From Blastobasis lacticolella (lineage: Eukaryota > Arthropoda > Insecta > Lepidoptera > Blastobasidae): a DNA stretch of 64,000 bases. The position numbers were made by a program, and so were the translations under genes. Shown one piece after another: positions 44,441 through 52,913 of this stretch. Every line of letters starts with the position of its first letter. Position 1 is the first letter of the stretch. A model generated the notes under the pieces. It worked only from the letters and a program-made list of their open reading frames with translations. It was not told the DNA's origin and made no database searches. The stretch spans positions 13,900,501 to 13,964,500 of the forward strand of contig LR990053.1 in NCBI GenBank assembly GCA_905147135.1, in the 5' to 3' direction.

Positions 44441-44488
44441 AAAAAATAAAAAAGTAGAACCATAAGAGGTTCTACTTTTTTATTTTTT
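44441..44488. repeat. Perfect 21-bp hairpin
   Basis: Arms 44441-44461 and 44468-44488 are perfectly complementary (the core is GTAGAACC / GGTTCTAC, flanked by A/T runs) around the six-base loop ATAAGA. Confidence 0.95.
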
Positions 44489-44639
44489 GCTTTAATTGTA
44501 AATAACTTATAAATTATCTGTCAGGTAAATAGAAACAATAGTACAGTCATGTCGTTAGATTAAATTGGCATAACTCATTGCATCTTAATAAAATACGTAG
44601 CGAGACAAATACGAATTAAGACAGCTAATACTGCATTTG

Positions 44640-44960
44640 CAAAGCACTCATTCTGCAGCTGACTGTACAGTTGAACTAGCACCTCCATACACAAATAAGC
44701 CGTAGCTGTTTCCGTTGTGTTCAACACTGCGACTTGGCTGCAGCAATACACAGCGTGGTTGCTTGGCGGGAGAAATTGGGGAGATGGGGGATTTGGGGGA
44801 AGGGGTGAAAAGGTATTAAAAGTTTCTAGGGGTCTAAGCGCGTAGCTGATACCCCTGGTATGTTGTTTGCCACCTAAGTGCACCTTAGTCCAAATGCAAT
44901 GGTACTCATCTGGGCGGTCCCCTCAGGAACCCACCTCGACTTGCGTGTAGTCGCTCGAAC
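44640..44960. mobile_element. Decayed dispersed repeat ('gttgcttggcgggag')
   Basis: 'cagcgtggttgcttggcgggagaaattgg' parallels 'gcattgttgcttggcggaagaaatag' at 49330, and 'tactcatctgggcgg' parallels 'tactcaccaaggcgg'. It is spread over a G-rich, decayed stretch; borders are approximate. Confidence 0.4.
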
Positions 44961-44999
44961 TTAAACGTTTACTACCCGGTCCAATGAAACATTTCTAAT

Positions 45000-45260
45000 T
45001 CATCCGCCGTTTACGACCCTTGTAACTAATTACCCACAAGCGCCGCTGTAACTATAAACATCGTCAATAAAAACATAATCACTCACACATTTGTTTAATC
45101 ACTTGGCTTTTTATCCTTGCGGCGTTTTGGGGTCGTAAATGCGGTTATAAATAGGTTTATTGATTATCAGCGGCATCGTGTTCTCCATTACGGCCGATGG
45201 GTTAATATGGGGCATTGGGATTACTATCGGAATTGTTTAAATTCGGCCGCTGTAAAATTA
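45000..45260. other. Non-repetitive stretch with inverted TTTACGACCC motifs
   Basis: 'cgtttacgaccc' (45008-45019) and its inverse 'gggtcgtaaatgcg' (45130-45143) frame T-rich and homeodomain-like sequence. No coding frame. Could be regulatory, but only the motif pairing is visible. Confidence 0.2.
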
Positions 45261-45410
45261 GATGGTTATGTTTGTTGTGGTTATGGGTATTTCTAAATCA
45301 ATCATAGCTTCGGATAGTTTTTACCTCAGTCTGGCTGAGGCGACACCGATAAGACTGCCTTCTGGAATAGCTTCGAAGATACTCTGTGACATATCATCCT
45401 CCGAACTAAA

Positions 45411-45638
45411 TTTTTGAATCCAATCGCCTCAATTCGAACGGTTTTTAATACTGATTTACGTCATGAAAATTAATACTTTTTAAATCATATTCAATCAACA
45501 AAAACCCCAATTAAACCCCAGCAATCACAATAAAAAAAAAGAAAACCAGCATCATGCAAAATATCGATATTTTCTGCCTTACTTATGCCGAAAATCGAAA
45601 TTAAAAACCGTTCGAATTGAGACGATCGGATTCAAAAC
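45411..45638. mobile_element. MITE with ~37-bp inverted termini, copy 2
   Basis: 'tttttgaatccaatcgcctcaattcgaacggtttttaat' at the left pairs, with about three mismatches, with the right end at 45600-45638. The centre 'ccagcatcatgcaaaatatcgat' links it to the copy at 41285-41490. Confidence 0.8.
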
Positions 45639-45759
45639 TTGAACCACAGATTGTGGTTGGTGCGATCTTGATAGCCACATGAGCGAGGACTTTGAACGTG
45701 TTCACTGCGGCTTAGGCTACAGCCAGCCAGCGAAGAACAACGAGGGAGAAGAAATTCTC

Positions 45760-45807
45760 CGAAACTTACTGACATATAGATGTATATCTATCTGTCAGTA
45801 AGTTTCG
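45760..45807. repeat. Hairpin CGAAACTTACTGACA / TGTCAGTAAGTTTCG
   Basis: Perfect 15-bp arms at 45760-45774 and 45793-45807. The spacer TATAGAT..ATCTATC adds further pairing. Confidence 0.9.
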
Positions 45808-45924
45808 TATCTGTATAGATACACATGTGAAATTTTATAACACAATACTGCGCAAGATTCCTCATACGTACATTATTATTAATGTTCTGTAGTCGGAGGT
45901 TAAGAATAGCTATCAATTTCGTTT

Positions 45925-46085
45925 AGTTTTTTTAGGCAAACAGGCAAGCGGAAATGAATGGAAAGTGGTCATCACCGCCTATAGACATTAGCAACACCAA
46001 GAGTATCGCCAATTCGTTGCCCATCTCTATAGCACGTTGCTCTGACAGCAAAAAGGCAAATGCTCCTTCACTGCCAAAAAGCGCC
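45925..46085 (+). mobile_element. Dispersed repeat ('ggaaagtggtcatcaccgcctatagac')
   Basis: 'tttttttaggcaaacaggcaagcgg', 'ggaaagtggtcatcaccgcct', 'gccaattcgttgcc' and 'agcacgttgctctgacag' in the family order. The frame through it (45954-46286) is repeat-derived. Confidence 0.6.
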
Positions 46086-47400
46086 TCAATAACATTTTTA
46101 ACTCTACCTACACAAGGTATTTATTGTCTGAGTTTGGTCTATTGTTGTTCAGCCGTCCTTGAAATGCATATTTCCGAAACATGTGACTTTCTATTTACAA
46201 GTCGGGTCTCTGTCACCGTTAAAATAAATACGGCTTTGTATGGTATAATCCGTTTCCTACCACAATTTCTCCGACCAAGTCTATGAGAACCCAAGTAATT
46301 ATTTCCCCAGAGCCAAGTGTGAAACGCGATAATTGTCCGGGAGAGACCGTTTTATAATCTGTGCCATTGACCGATCCTTCCGTGAAACCTTACTAGTGAT
46401 GTGTTTTCGAGACAAAAAGTATAATCTGAAGGATTATTTCATAAGTCAACCTGATGGAAAGCTGAAACAATCATCACTACAGTAGCCAGCAGGTATATAA
46501 TACAACGGATTTAATATAGGTACATTTAATATAGCTATGATTAATATAAAAACGGACTCTTTGTATCAATACCAGTTGTGCGGAATCCATATTATATAGA
46601 ATCGCGAATAGGTAGAAAATTTGTTGTATGAAACATCAAAAATTCATAATTACCTATGTACATATTGTATTTATTTTTAAAGGCAACTACGAGTATAAAT
46701 TCAGTTAATTTTACAGATAGATAATACAGTATCATCAAACCTATTCTTTTTTGGCTCGCGATAAACCGCTGATGTTATCACATTATCCAATAATAAATCA
46801 AATTAATCTCGGATAATGTGACAATAATAACCACCCTAATTTTAACCTATCTATATCCTCTACTTCCTATTTATCGATAGATATATCGACAAAATTTTTC
46901 CATCACTACTTTTCATCAGCTAACTCGGGAACTAAGTCATCGGTGCAGTTTATTGGTCCCCATTATTTGGGACTTAATTTGATTATGACCAAGTCGACAT
47001 TTCGGCTTAATAGTATGACTTATTGGTTTGTTTTCCGAATTCCTTTTTGTATGTAATTTTTCTGTTTTCATCGGTAAATATAAGGTTAATTTAACCTACA
47101 ATAACTTATCTATCTTCCGATTCCAAGCAAACTAACAACAAAAAATTAGGCGCTCTATAACGGAAGTTATTTAAACCTAAATTGGTCATCAACATCGTGT
47201 TAGGTTATCACTAAATTAATCAGATACATACCAAACTATTTGCTCACGCAAATTCTAGTTTTGTGTCATATTATAATATAAACAGAATCAGTACAAATAA
47301 TAGACGACTGAAAATCAATCTATTACGAGAAGGCTAATTAATGAATTTAAACGTACATGGTTTTCAGTAAATACCGCACATCGGCTAATTTTGACATGGT
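46086..47400. other. AT-rich stretch, no gene seen
   Basis: An 11-bp inverted repeat TCACATTATCC/GGATAATGTGA lies at 46778-46788 and 46811-46821. The 21 bp at 46597-46617 are shared with 763-783. Nothing else is recognised. Confidence 0.4.
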
Positions 47401-47412
47401 ATACCTATGTAC

Positions 47413-47673
47413 TGTGGCGTGTGGCGTCCGGCAGAGTAGAATAGCACCAACCCCTTACACTCGGTGGTGTCGTACAAGGCGACTAATGTTTTCGAGGCAA
47501 AATATCTAAGAGTCTCCATATGTTGGAGAATGGGCAGCGGCGTTTTTCATTGTTATATCTAACACACTGCAATCTCCAACTCGCCCGCCAAGCGTGGAAA
47601 TTATGGCAATAACCTTCCTTTTCGTGGGAGAGGCCCTAAGTCCTGCAGTGGACTGTTATAGGCTGTAAATATG
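47413..47673 (+). mobile_element. SINE-A, full length with imperfect 12-bp TSD
   Basis: All SINE-A blocks are present ('ggcgtccggcagagtag', 'tcgtacaaggcgactaatg', 'acactgcaatctccaac', 'gagaggccctaagtcctgcagtggactg'). ATACCTATGTAC (47401-47412) and ATACTTATATAC (47674-47685) would be the target duplication with two differences. Confidence 0.8.
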
Positions 47674-47689
47674 ATACTTATATACACTG

Positions 47690-47840
47690 CAGAAACAACG
47701 CTCTACGTAGCCGTCACCCGCACAGTCACCGCGCCATGTGCGTGCCAATAGGGTAGGTTGCACGTTTTCTGTCCGGTTGCTACGCGGCGACTATGCGGAC
47801 ACGATGCGTATGCGTTTACTGTCCGGCTTGTAAGCGGCGA
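47690..47840 (-). repeat. GC-rich repeat, inverted relative of 38392-38530
   Basis: 'acgttttctgtccggttgctacgcggcgac' and 'actgtccggcttgtaagcggcgac' form two internal similar units; the first part also matches 38392-38530 inverted. Confidence 0.45.
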
Positions 47841-47845
47841 CGTAG

Positions 47846-47863
47846 AAACGGGACCTTATTAGT
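47846..47863. repeat. Target-site duplication, left copy (18 bp)
   Basis: AAACGGGACCTTATTAGT recurs exactly at 48223-48240 on the far side of SINE-C. Confidence 0.95.
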
Positions 47864-48222
47864 CATCATCATCATCTTGGCGTTAATATTCCGGTAGTGC
47901 TCTCGCGCACGAGGGCCCTAGGTCAGCCTTTACCATGATCCAGGATTTGGCAGATCTGGTAATTACAGTGGAACGGCTGCCAAATGATCTCCGTAACCCT
48001 GCTATCAGGTGAACCTGACCAGGTTGGTCATGGTTTCACATTCAATCGCCTGAATGAGCAGGTTTCATCACGACGTTTTCCCTCACCGTAAGAGTATTGT
48101 TAGTATTCAACTAAGGTACATAACTTAGAAAAGAGTCATTGGATATGGCCGCAGTGGTATTCGAACCCGGTACCTCTCGCTTACTAGTCGGATACCTTAA
48201 CCACTAGGCCACAAATGCTCCT
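47864..48222 (-). mobile_element. SINE-C, full length with perfect 18-bp TSD and tRNA-like head
   Basis: This copy defines the family. Read on the minus strand, it starts near 'aggagcatttgtggcctagtgg' with an A-box-like 'tggcctagtgg', then 'ttaaggtatccgac', then a B box in 'gggttcgaatacc'. A body of about 270 bp follows ('tggcc', 'ttagttgaatac', 'ctcaccgt', 'ggatcatggtaaagg') and ends 'attaacgccaagatgatgatgatg'. The polymerase III-type head, a GAT-like tail and the 18-bp duplication AAACGGGACCTTATTAGT on both sides show it is a complete SINE moved by target-primed reverse transcription. About 359 bp. Confidence 0.9.
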
Positions 48223-48626
48223 AAACGGGACCTTATTAGTAAATGTGCATCATTTTTAGCTTAGAACCGAGTAAGGTTGGTTGGTTTCACAATAACAACA
48301 TCAAAATTTTCCTTTAACACAACATAGACTTTATGAGTTCTCGACTAACCATAGCAGGACCATGATCCACTTTAAGATCATAACTTAATTATTCAGTGTC
48401 GTAAGTTAGGCCCAAGTTTTGTTAGCACTAATGGAACCCGTTTAACTTATTAAGTACTTGAACTTTAAGTAATGGTGCTTAAATCACGCTTAAGTCACAA
48501 GCCTATGCTCAATTTGAAAATTTCAACTTGCTATCTTGTCTATTTGTTCGAATTTGTGTTTGAAGGGAGGTCCTCATAAATAAATTACTGTAGCATTAGC
48601 AATTTAAATCGTACAGCCGTTTAACT

Positions 48627-48666
48627 GTTGAAATTGTGGTCCCCACCCTATAGTAACTTAAAATCG
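48627..48666 (+). repeat. ~40-bp direct repeat, left of the RTE/SINE-B nest
   Basis: 'gttgaaattgtggtcccc', 'cctatagtaacttaaaa' resembles 49086-49128. Confidence 0.65.
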
Positions 48667-48667
48667 C

Positions 48668-48732
48668 AGAGTAGGTTGGCCCTCCACGCGATGGACGGAC
48701 GACCTCGTGAAGATCGAAGGAAGGCGATAAAT
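48668..48732 (+). mobile_element. RTE-type LINE remnant, 5' piece (interrupted)
   Basis: Encodes VGWPSTRWTDDLVKIEGRR, the closing RTE ORF motif also seen at 8.2 kb. It is cut by the SINE-B at 48729-48984 and continues at 48985-49085. Confidence 0.75.
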
Positions 48733-48984
48733 AATAAATAAATATGCTTGAACAGTTCACACAGCGCCATCCAGCCCCAAAGTAAGCAAAGCTTGTTTTA
48801 TGGGTGCCAGAAAACTAAAAATCTACTTATATATTTTTTTAAATACATACTTATTATACATACGACACACAGACCCGTAACAGAAATTAAAATTCATCAC
48901 TTCAATTTCATCCCGGCCGGAAATTGAACCCGGTACCTCTGCGTGGCTGTCCGGCATGTAAACCAACTGAACCACTCAAGTCGT
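48729..48984 (-). mobile_element. SINE-B inserted into an RTE remnant
   Basis: 'cagcgccatccagccccaaagtaagcaaagcttg', 'agacccgtaacagaaattaaaattcatcacttcaatttc' and the head 'gtggctgtccggcatgtaaaccaactgaaccactcaagtcg'. It lies between two pieces of one RTE copy, so it is younger than the RTE. Confidence 0.85.
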
Positions 48985-49085
48985 TATGCCGATGGATGGA
49001 ACGTGTGAGGAAAGGCATAGGCCTAATATAGATTCAGCAGTGAACGTACAGCGGCGGAGATGATGACGGAAGATGATGGTCCGTA
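48985..49085 (+). mobile_element. RTE-type LINE remnant, 3' piece
   Basis: 'ggaaaggcataggcctaatatagattcagcagtgaacgtac' and 'ggcggagatgatgacgg' correspond to the RTE 3' terminus. It continues the fragment left of the SINE-B. Confidence 0.65.
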
Positions 49086-49128
49086 GTTGCTGAAATCGTG
49101 GTTCCCGTCTTATAGTAACTTGAAACCG
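49086..49128 (+). repeat. ~40-bp direct repeat, right of the RTE/SINE-B nest
   Basis: 'gttgctgaaatcgtggttcccgtcttatagtaacttgaaa' matches 48627-48666 with several differences. Confidence 0.65.
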
Positions 49129-49239
49129 GCACATATAAAGCGCCGTCGTTTTGTAAGTAACTACGACCTGCCCGACTTCGAACGAGTGTCCTCGAAGATT
49201 CTCTAATCATTGATGCCGAACGGCACCGCTAGCCTATTT

Positions 49240-49425
49240 TTTTAAGCTATTTTATACGCAGTGACAAACGAGCAGACCGCCCTGATGGTAAGCGGTAGGT
49301 AACTGTCGCCCATACACAACGATGCAAGCATTGTTGCTTGGCGGAAGAAATAGATAAGGCGGTGGTACTCACCAAGGCGGACTCCTCAGGCTTGACAGAG
49401 TCCTACCACCTGATAACCCTAAACC
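49240..49425 (+). mobile_element. Dispersed repeat ('gccctgatggtaagcgg')
   Basis: 'tttttttaagctattttatacgcagtgacaaacgagcagaccgccctgatggtaagcgg', 'gcttggcggaag', 'ggcttgacagagtcctaccacctgataa'. The last block is also found in the short insert at 61669-61692. Confidence 0.6.
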
Positions 49426-50274
49426 TGAACGCCTATAATGCGCTATAACAATTTTGAGCTTAATCACATTTATCTTAAATTTTTAGACTGTACAAAGTTT
49501 TCTCGTAGTCACTAAGTGTTTAATTAAGTACATTTAATGTATGTAATAATAATGTCTTACCCACGTCAGGTGCGATTAGCAACATTGTATAAAACCGTCG
49601 CGTTGTGCTCGATTAGCAACTGGGGGGCTTCCTGATTGCATCAAAATCAAGATTGTTCTAGATTTTTCTGCTATACAATTTCTCCCACTCACTATCAGAT
49701 TTCATCAATATTGTGTGTGGTAGTGAGTGGCCACAGACTAAAAATACAGGTAGCGCAATCTTGTTCTATATATGTTTTTGTCTATGCTCGTAGACGAACA
49801 AATATTGTCTCATGTATTCCTATCAACCGAATGAGCATTTGTTCGCTTATACGATAACATTTGAAGTTTGTGAATTTTTAGGTTACATCCGGAAATAAAT
49901 CCTGGACTCTTGAAGCCAGTCTACGACTAGCTTGTTTATTTTCTAGTTACATTTCCATTCAGACAACCAAACCATGAATATTATGTTGTCATAACTCTTA
50001 TGAGTAAATAATTAAACCTAATACGTTCACATGAATGGATTAGTGAGTCAGTGAACGACACAATAAGCGAATTCCTTGAGTTATGACGTCGTTGCACGCG
50101 CCTGTATAAGATAAGGTTTTGCGTAAACATAGCGCTTGCTGATCGCTTTGTTGATAAGCGCATGAATGAACACGCACGGCACACCCCTAGCCGTATATAC
50201 TATGTTATATTTTACTAGAGACCTGCTGCGGCTTCGTATGGTTGCTCTTGGGGTTTCTATTTTATAATCATCAG
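49426..50274. other. No gene seen
   Basis: Short frames only, none recognised; no classified repeat. Confidence 0.4.
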
Positions 50275-50302
50275 CAGCATCATCTTGGCTTTAAATGCCG
50301 GT
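50275..50302 (-). mobile_element. SINE-C tail scrap
   Basis: 'cagcatcatcttggctttaaatgccgg' is the minus-oriented SINE-C terminus; the next SINE-C begins immediately in the opposite direction. Confidence 0.6.
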
Positions 50303-50609
50303 TTGATGTACCGGGTTCCAATCCAACTGCGGCCTTGTACCAATGACTCTTTTCGGAGTTATGTTCATTAGTTGAATACTAACCGATGCTCTTACGGTGA
50401 GGGAAAACATCGTGATGAAACCGGCACATTCAGGCGACTGAATGTGTGATCCCATCTGGTCCGGTTCTCCTGGTAGCAGGGTCACGGAGGTCAGATGGCA
50501 GTCGCTCCACTGTAATTACCTGTTCTGCCATATCCTGGATCACGGTCAAGGCGGACCCCGGGTTCTCGTGCGCGAGAGCATAACCAGGACATTAACGCCA
50601 TAATGATGA
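50303..50609 (+). mobile_element. SINE-C, nearly complete, head partly lost
   Basis: Begins inside the tRNA-like head at the B box ('gtaccgggttccaatcc'), then 'tgcggccttgtaccaatgac', 'cgatgctcttacggtgagggaaaacatcgtgatgaaacc', 'cacattcaggcgactgaatgtg', 'cagtcgctccactgtaattacc', 'ggcggaccccgggttctcgtg' and the tail 'acattaacgccataatgatg'. Good reference for the body sequence. Confidence 0.85.
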
Positions 50610-50637
50610 ATATTAATATCATCTTGGCGTTAAATCA
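50593..50637. repeat. Tail-to-tail SINE-C junction (near palindrome)
   Basis: 'taacgcca..atgatgaatattaatatcat..tggcgtta': the tail of the plus copy meets the tail of a minus-oriented scrap. Confidence 0.7.
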
Positions 50638-50639
50638 CG

Positions 50640-51400
50640 ATTCAGCTCCCGCGCAATACGCTGGAAACCGGAGTCCTGCTTTTCTTAGTCCACTTTGCTC
50701 AGTTTTCGGCATTCTTAATGGTGGGTGAGTCCGTTGGCACGATGACTGCGGATGTGGGCGTTCCAAACGCGGTCTTTGCGGGAAACCCCACACATCCACC
50801 TTAGCATCTTCATTTCCGAGACTCGCAACTCTATTATAAAATGCAAGTTACGAATACGGATTTTTTCTCCCGTTACAGGCCAATATTACTTGCAGAACCG
50901 CAATCGCCATATCCCTTATTTCTGTAAGGATTAAGGTCGCCTAAGGTCGCCTAAGGTCGTCTCACGACTGTAATTGACTTCCTATTCTTCAAACCGGAAC
51001 ATTAGACCAAGAAAATATTATTTCAGTATATATAGCATTTCATTTTAATTCGTAATAGACGAAAGCAAACGAGTCAAGCAAGACAAAACAAAAATAAACA
51101 TCCGTATTCAGAAACGCACAGGTTTCCAATTGACAATACTTGCGTGGCGATTGGCACTACACGTCCGTAAAAATGACGAAATTGACCAATCATAGAGCCG
51201 AACGCAGTGCTTAGCAGAGGATCACTGTGGGATCGGATAGTAACGCAACTTTACTTACAAATACATAACGTTCTCAGACTAAATACGTAAATAAATGTTG
51301 TACTATAAGACCTGTAATATATGTACCATATTTAAAGCTAATAAATAATTGAAATAGACAAGTACTGTTTGTGAATACGGTTGCAACTTGACGACCTGCT
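50640..51400. other. No gene seen; short 10-bp tandem repeat
   Basis: TAAGGTCGCC is repeated almost three times at 50932-50960. No classified repeat or gene. Confidence 0.5.
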
Positions 51401-51660
51401 TGACGACCTGAGTGGTTCAATGGTCAACAACGTCTGCCACGCAAGAGGTCCCGGGTTCGATTCCCGGCCAGGCAGAAATTGAAATGATGAATTTTAATTT
51501 CTGTTACGGGTCTGGGTGTTCTATGTATAACAAGTATGTATTCAAAAAGTATTTAAGTAGTATATCAGTTATCTAGACCCATGGTACAAGCTTTGCTTAG
51601 TTTGGGGCTAGATGGCGCTGTGATGATTTGTTCACGAATATTTATTTATTTATTTATTAT
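51401..51660 (+). mobile_element. SINE-B, well preserved, preceded by duplicated start
   Basis: Complete family sequence with perfect B box and TTTA tail. The first ten bases TGACGACCTG also occur at 51389-51398, giving a doubled 5' end. Confidence 0.9.
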
Positions 51661-51944
51661 TATAACTGTAGTGCCAAGAGCAGAAGTAGTTAACTACCTT
51701 GTAAACATTATTTTCGAGGGACAAAAGCGATCACCCACGTCGCGGCATCCTCGCTCGAGCCCGCAAAGCCACCTGGTTCATATGCAAATTATAAGCCCTA
51801 ACGGGTCCACAAACAATAATGCTTCAGCAGAAATTAATATAACAATACCGGAGCGGAGACTCTTGCTAAGCGGTTCCACTGTGGTTTGAAATATGGCACG
51901 GGATGTAAATATATGTAGCCAACATTTTCGGATGTCTTAATAAT
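51661..51944. other. No gene seen
   Basis: Open frame through 51581-51889 begins inside SINE-B and is not considered coding. Confidence 0.4.
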
Positions 51945-52337
51945 GTTTTTTTTTTTTTTTAACAATTTATTGCACACAATATAAAGTATACAAAAACACA
52001 ACAGGCACTACTTATTTCTAAAAAGAAATCTCTTCCAGCAGGCCTATAGAAGAGAGTTTTAAAGATTGCTATAGATTGACAATCGCGCACTTCGTGCGGA
52101 AGAGAATTCCACAGTCTTGCGGCATGTACAGTGAAGGAGTAGGAGTAGAAGTCGGAATGGTGGATGGGGATGTCCAGCGACGATCTAACACTGGAACGAC
52201 AAGGTTTGTCTTGTGGACGAGAAAAGTGGAATCGGTCACGGAGGTATGAGGGAGCGGAAGGATTATGAAGGACGTTATAGAGGGTGGATAGGATATGAGT
52301 ATTCCTGCGCAAGCGAATTGGGAGCCACTTGAGTTCC
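51945..52337 (-). mobile_element. LINE ORF2 C-terminus with 3' UTR, AATAAA and poly(A)
   Basis: The minus strand reads LKWLPIRLRRNTHILSTLYN, then VLHNPSAPSYLRDRF, FSRPQDKPCRSSVRSSLDIP, FTVHAARLWNSLPHEVRDCQ and SIAIFK. This is the conserved end of Jockey/CR1-like ORF2 (RL.F..P..R..RS....L..P.HRS.F...SFTV...RLWNSLP..VR.CQS...FK). The frame continues through a short 3' region with AATAAA and a poly(A) run (poly-T at 51945-51960 on the plus strand). It is 5'-truncated near 52337. A shorter relative is at 3869-4012. Confidence 0.85.
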
Positions 52338-52557
52338 TACCATATGTACCTAGCATATGTACCAAATTATGTATACCTACGTCATTGTGGAGAAATAAAT
52401 GAATTATTCCTTTATTTATTATTTATTTACATACTTTTTTTACTATACTATCCTTTATTTAATATTTTTAATCCGATTTGAACTACATTATTTACTTCAT
52501 TGTTTTTATTAAGTCAAAACATTACATACTTGAATATTATAAAGAATAGAGGAGTAC

Positions 52558-52640
52558 CGAACATACCGTCACGGGGTGGCAATAGGTTCCCGAGACTGTT
52601 CAACTAGTCTCGGGGTCTCCACCGGCAACCTGATCAACCT
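52558..52640 (+). repeat. Hairpin repeat family F, copy 2
   Basis: 'gaacataccgtcacgggg', then hairpin CCCGAGACT (52589-52597) / AGTCTCGGG (52606-52614). Compared with 32058-32089 the stem differs on both arms at the paired position (T-A there, C-G here). Confidence 0.65.
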
Positions 52641-52650
52641 GGCTTAGCCA

Positions 52651-52913
52651 ATAAATAAATAAAATAAATTAATCGTGGACATATTCACACAGCGCCAATA
52701 ACTAATAACAGCCCATAACTGATAAACTACTTATATACTTTTTAAATACATACTTATTATACATAGAACACCTGGGTGTTCACGGTGAACACGGGTCTGG
52801 ACCCGTAACAGAAATTAAAATTCATTATTTCAATTTCTGCCCGGTCGGGAATCGAACCCGGGACCTCTTGCGTGGCAGACCGGCATGTTGACCACTGAAC
52901 CACTCAAGTCGTC
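52651..52913 (-). mobile_element. SINE-B with internal deletion and inverted insertion
   Basis: Head and B box are intact ('cggtcgggaatcgaacccgggacctcttgcgtggcagaccgg'). Near 52771-52800 the usual 'agaacacccagacccgtaac' is replaced by a longer stretch containing the palindrome GTGTTCACGGTGAACAC (52776-52792). A segment of about 45 bp after 'cagcgcca' is replaced by unrelated bases. Confidence 0.85.

Noticed and set aside
45954..46286. 110-codon open frame
   Set aside because: The first half is inside a dispersed repeat found at several other sites.
48150..48222. Apparent tRNA gene on the minus strand
   Set aside because: It is the head of a SINE-C with an 18-bp target duplication outside the whole element.
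51401..51480. Apparent tRNA-Gly gene
   Set aside because: The acceptor stem is not closed, the sequence continues into the SINE-B body, and the same unit recurs eight times with TTTA-type tails.
51581..51889. 102-codon open frame
   Set aside because: Begins inside the 3' part of SINE-B and runs through its tail.
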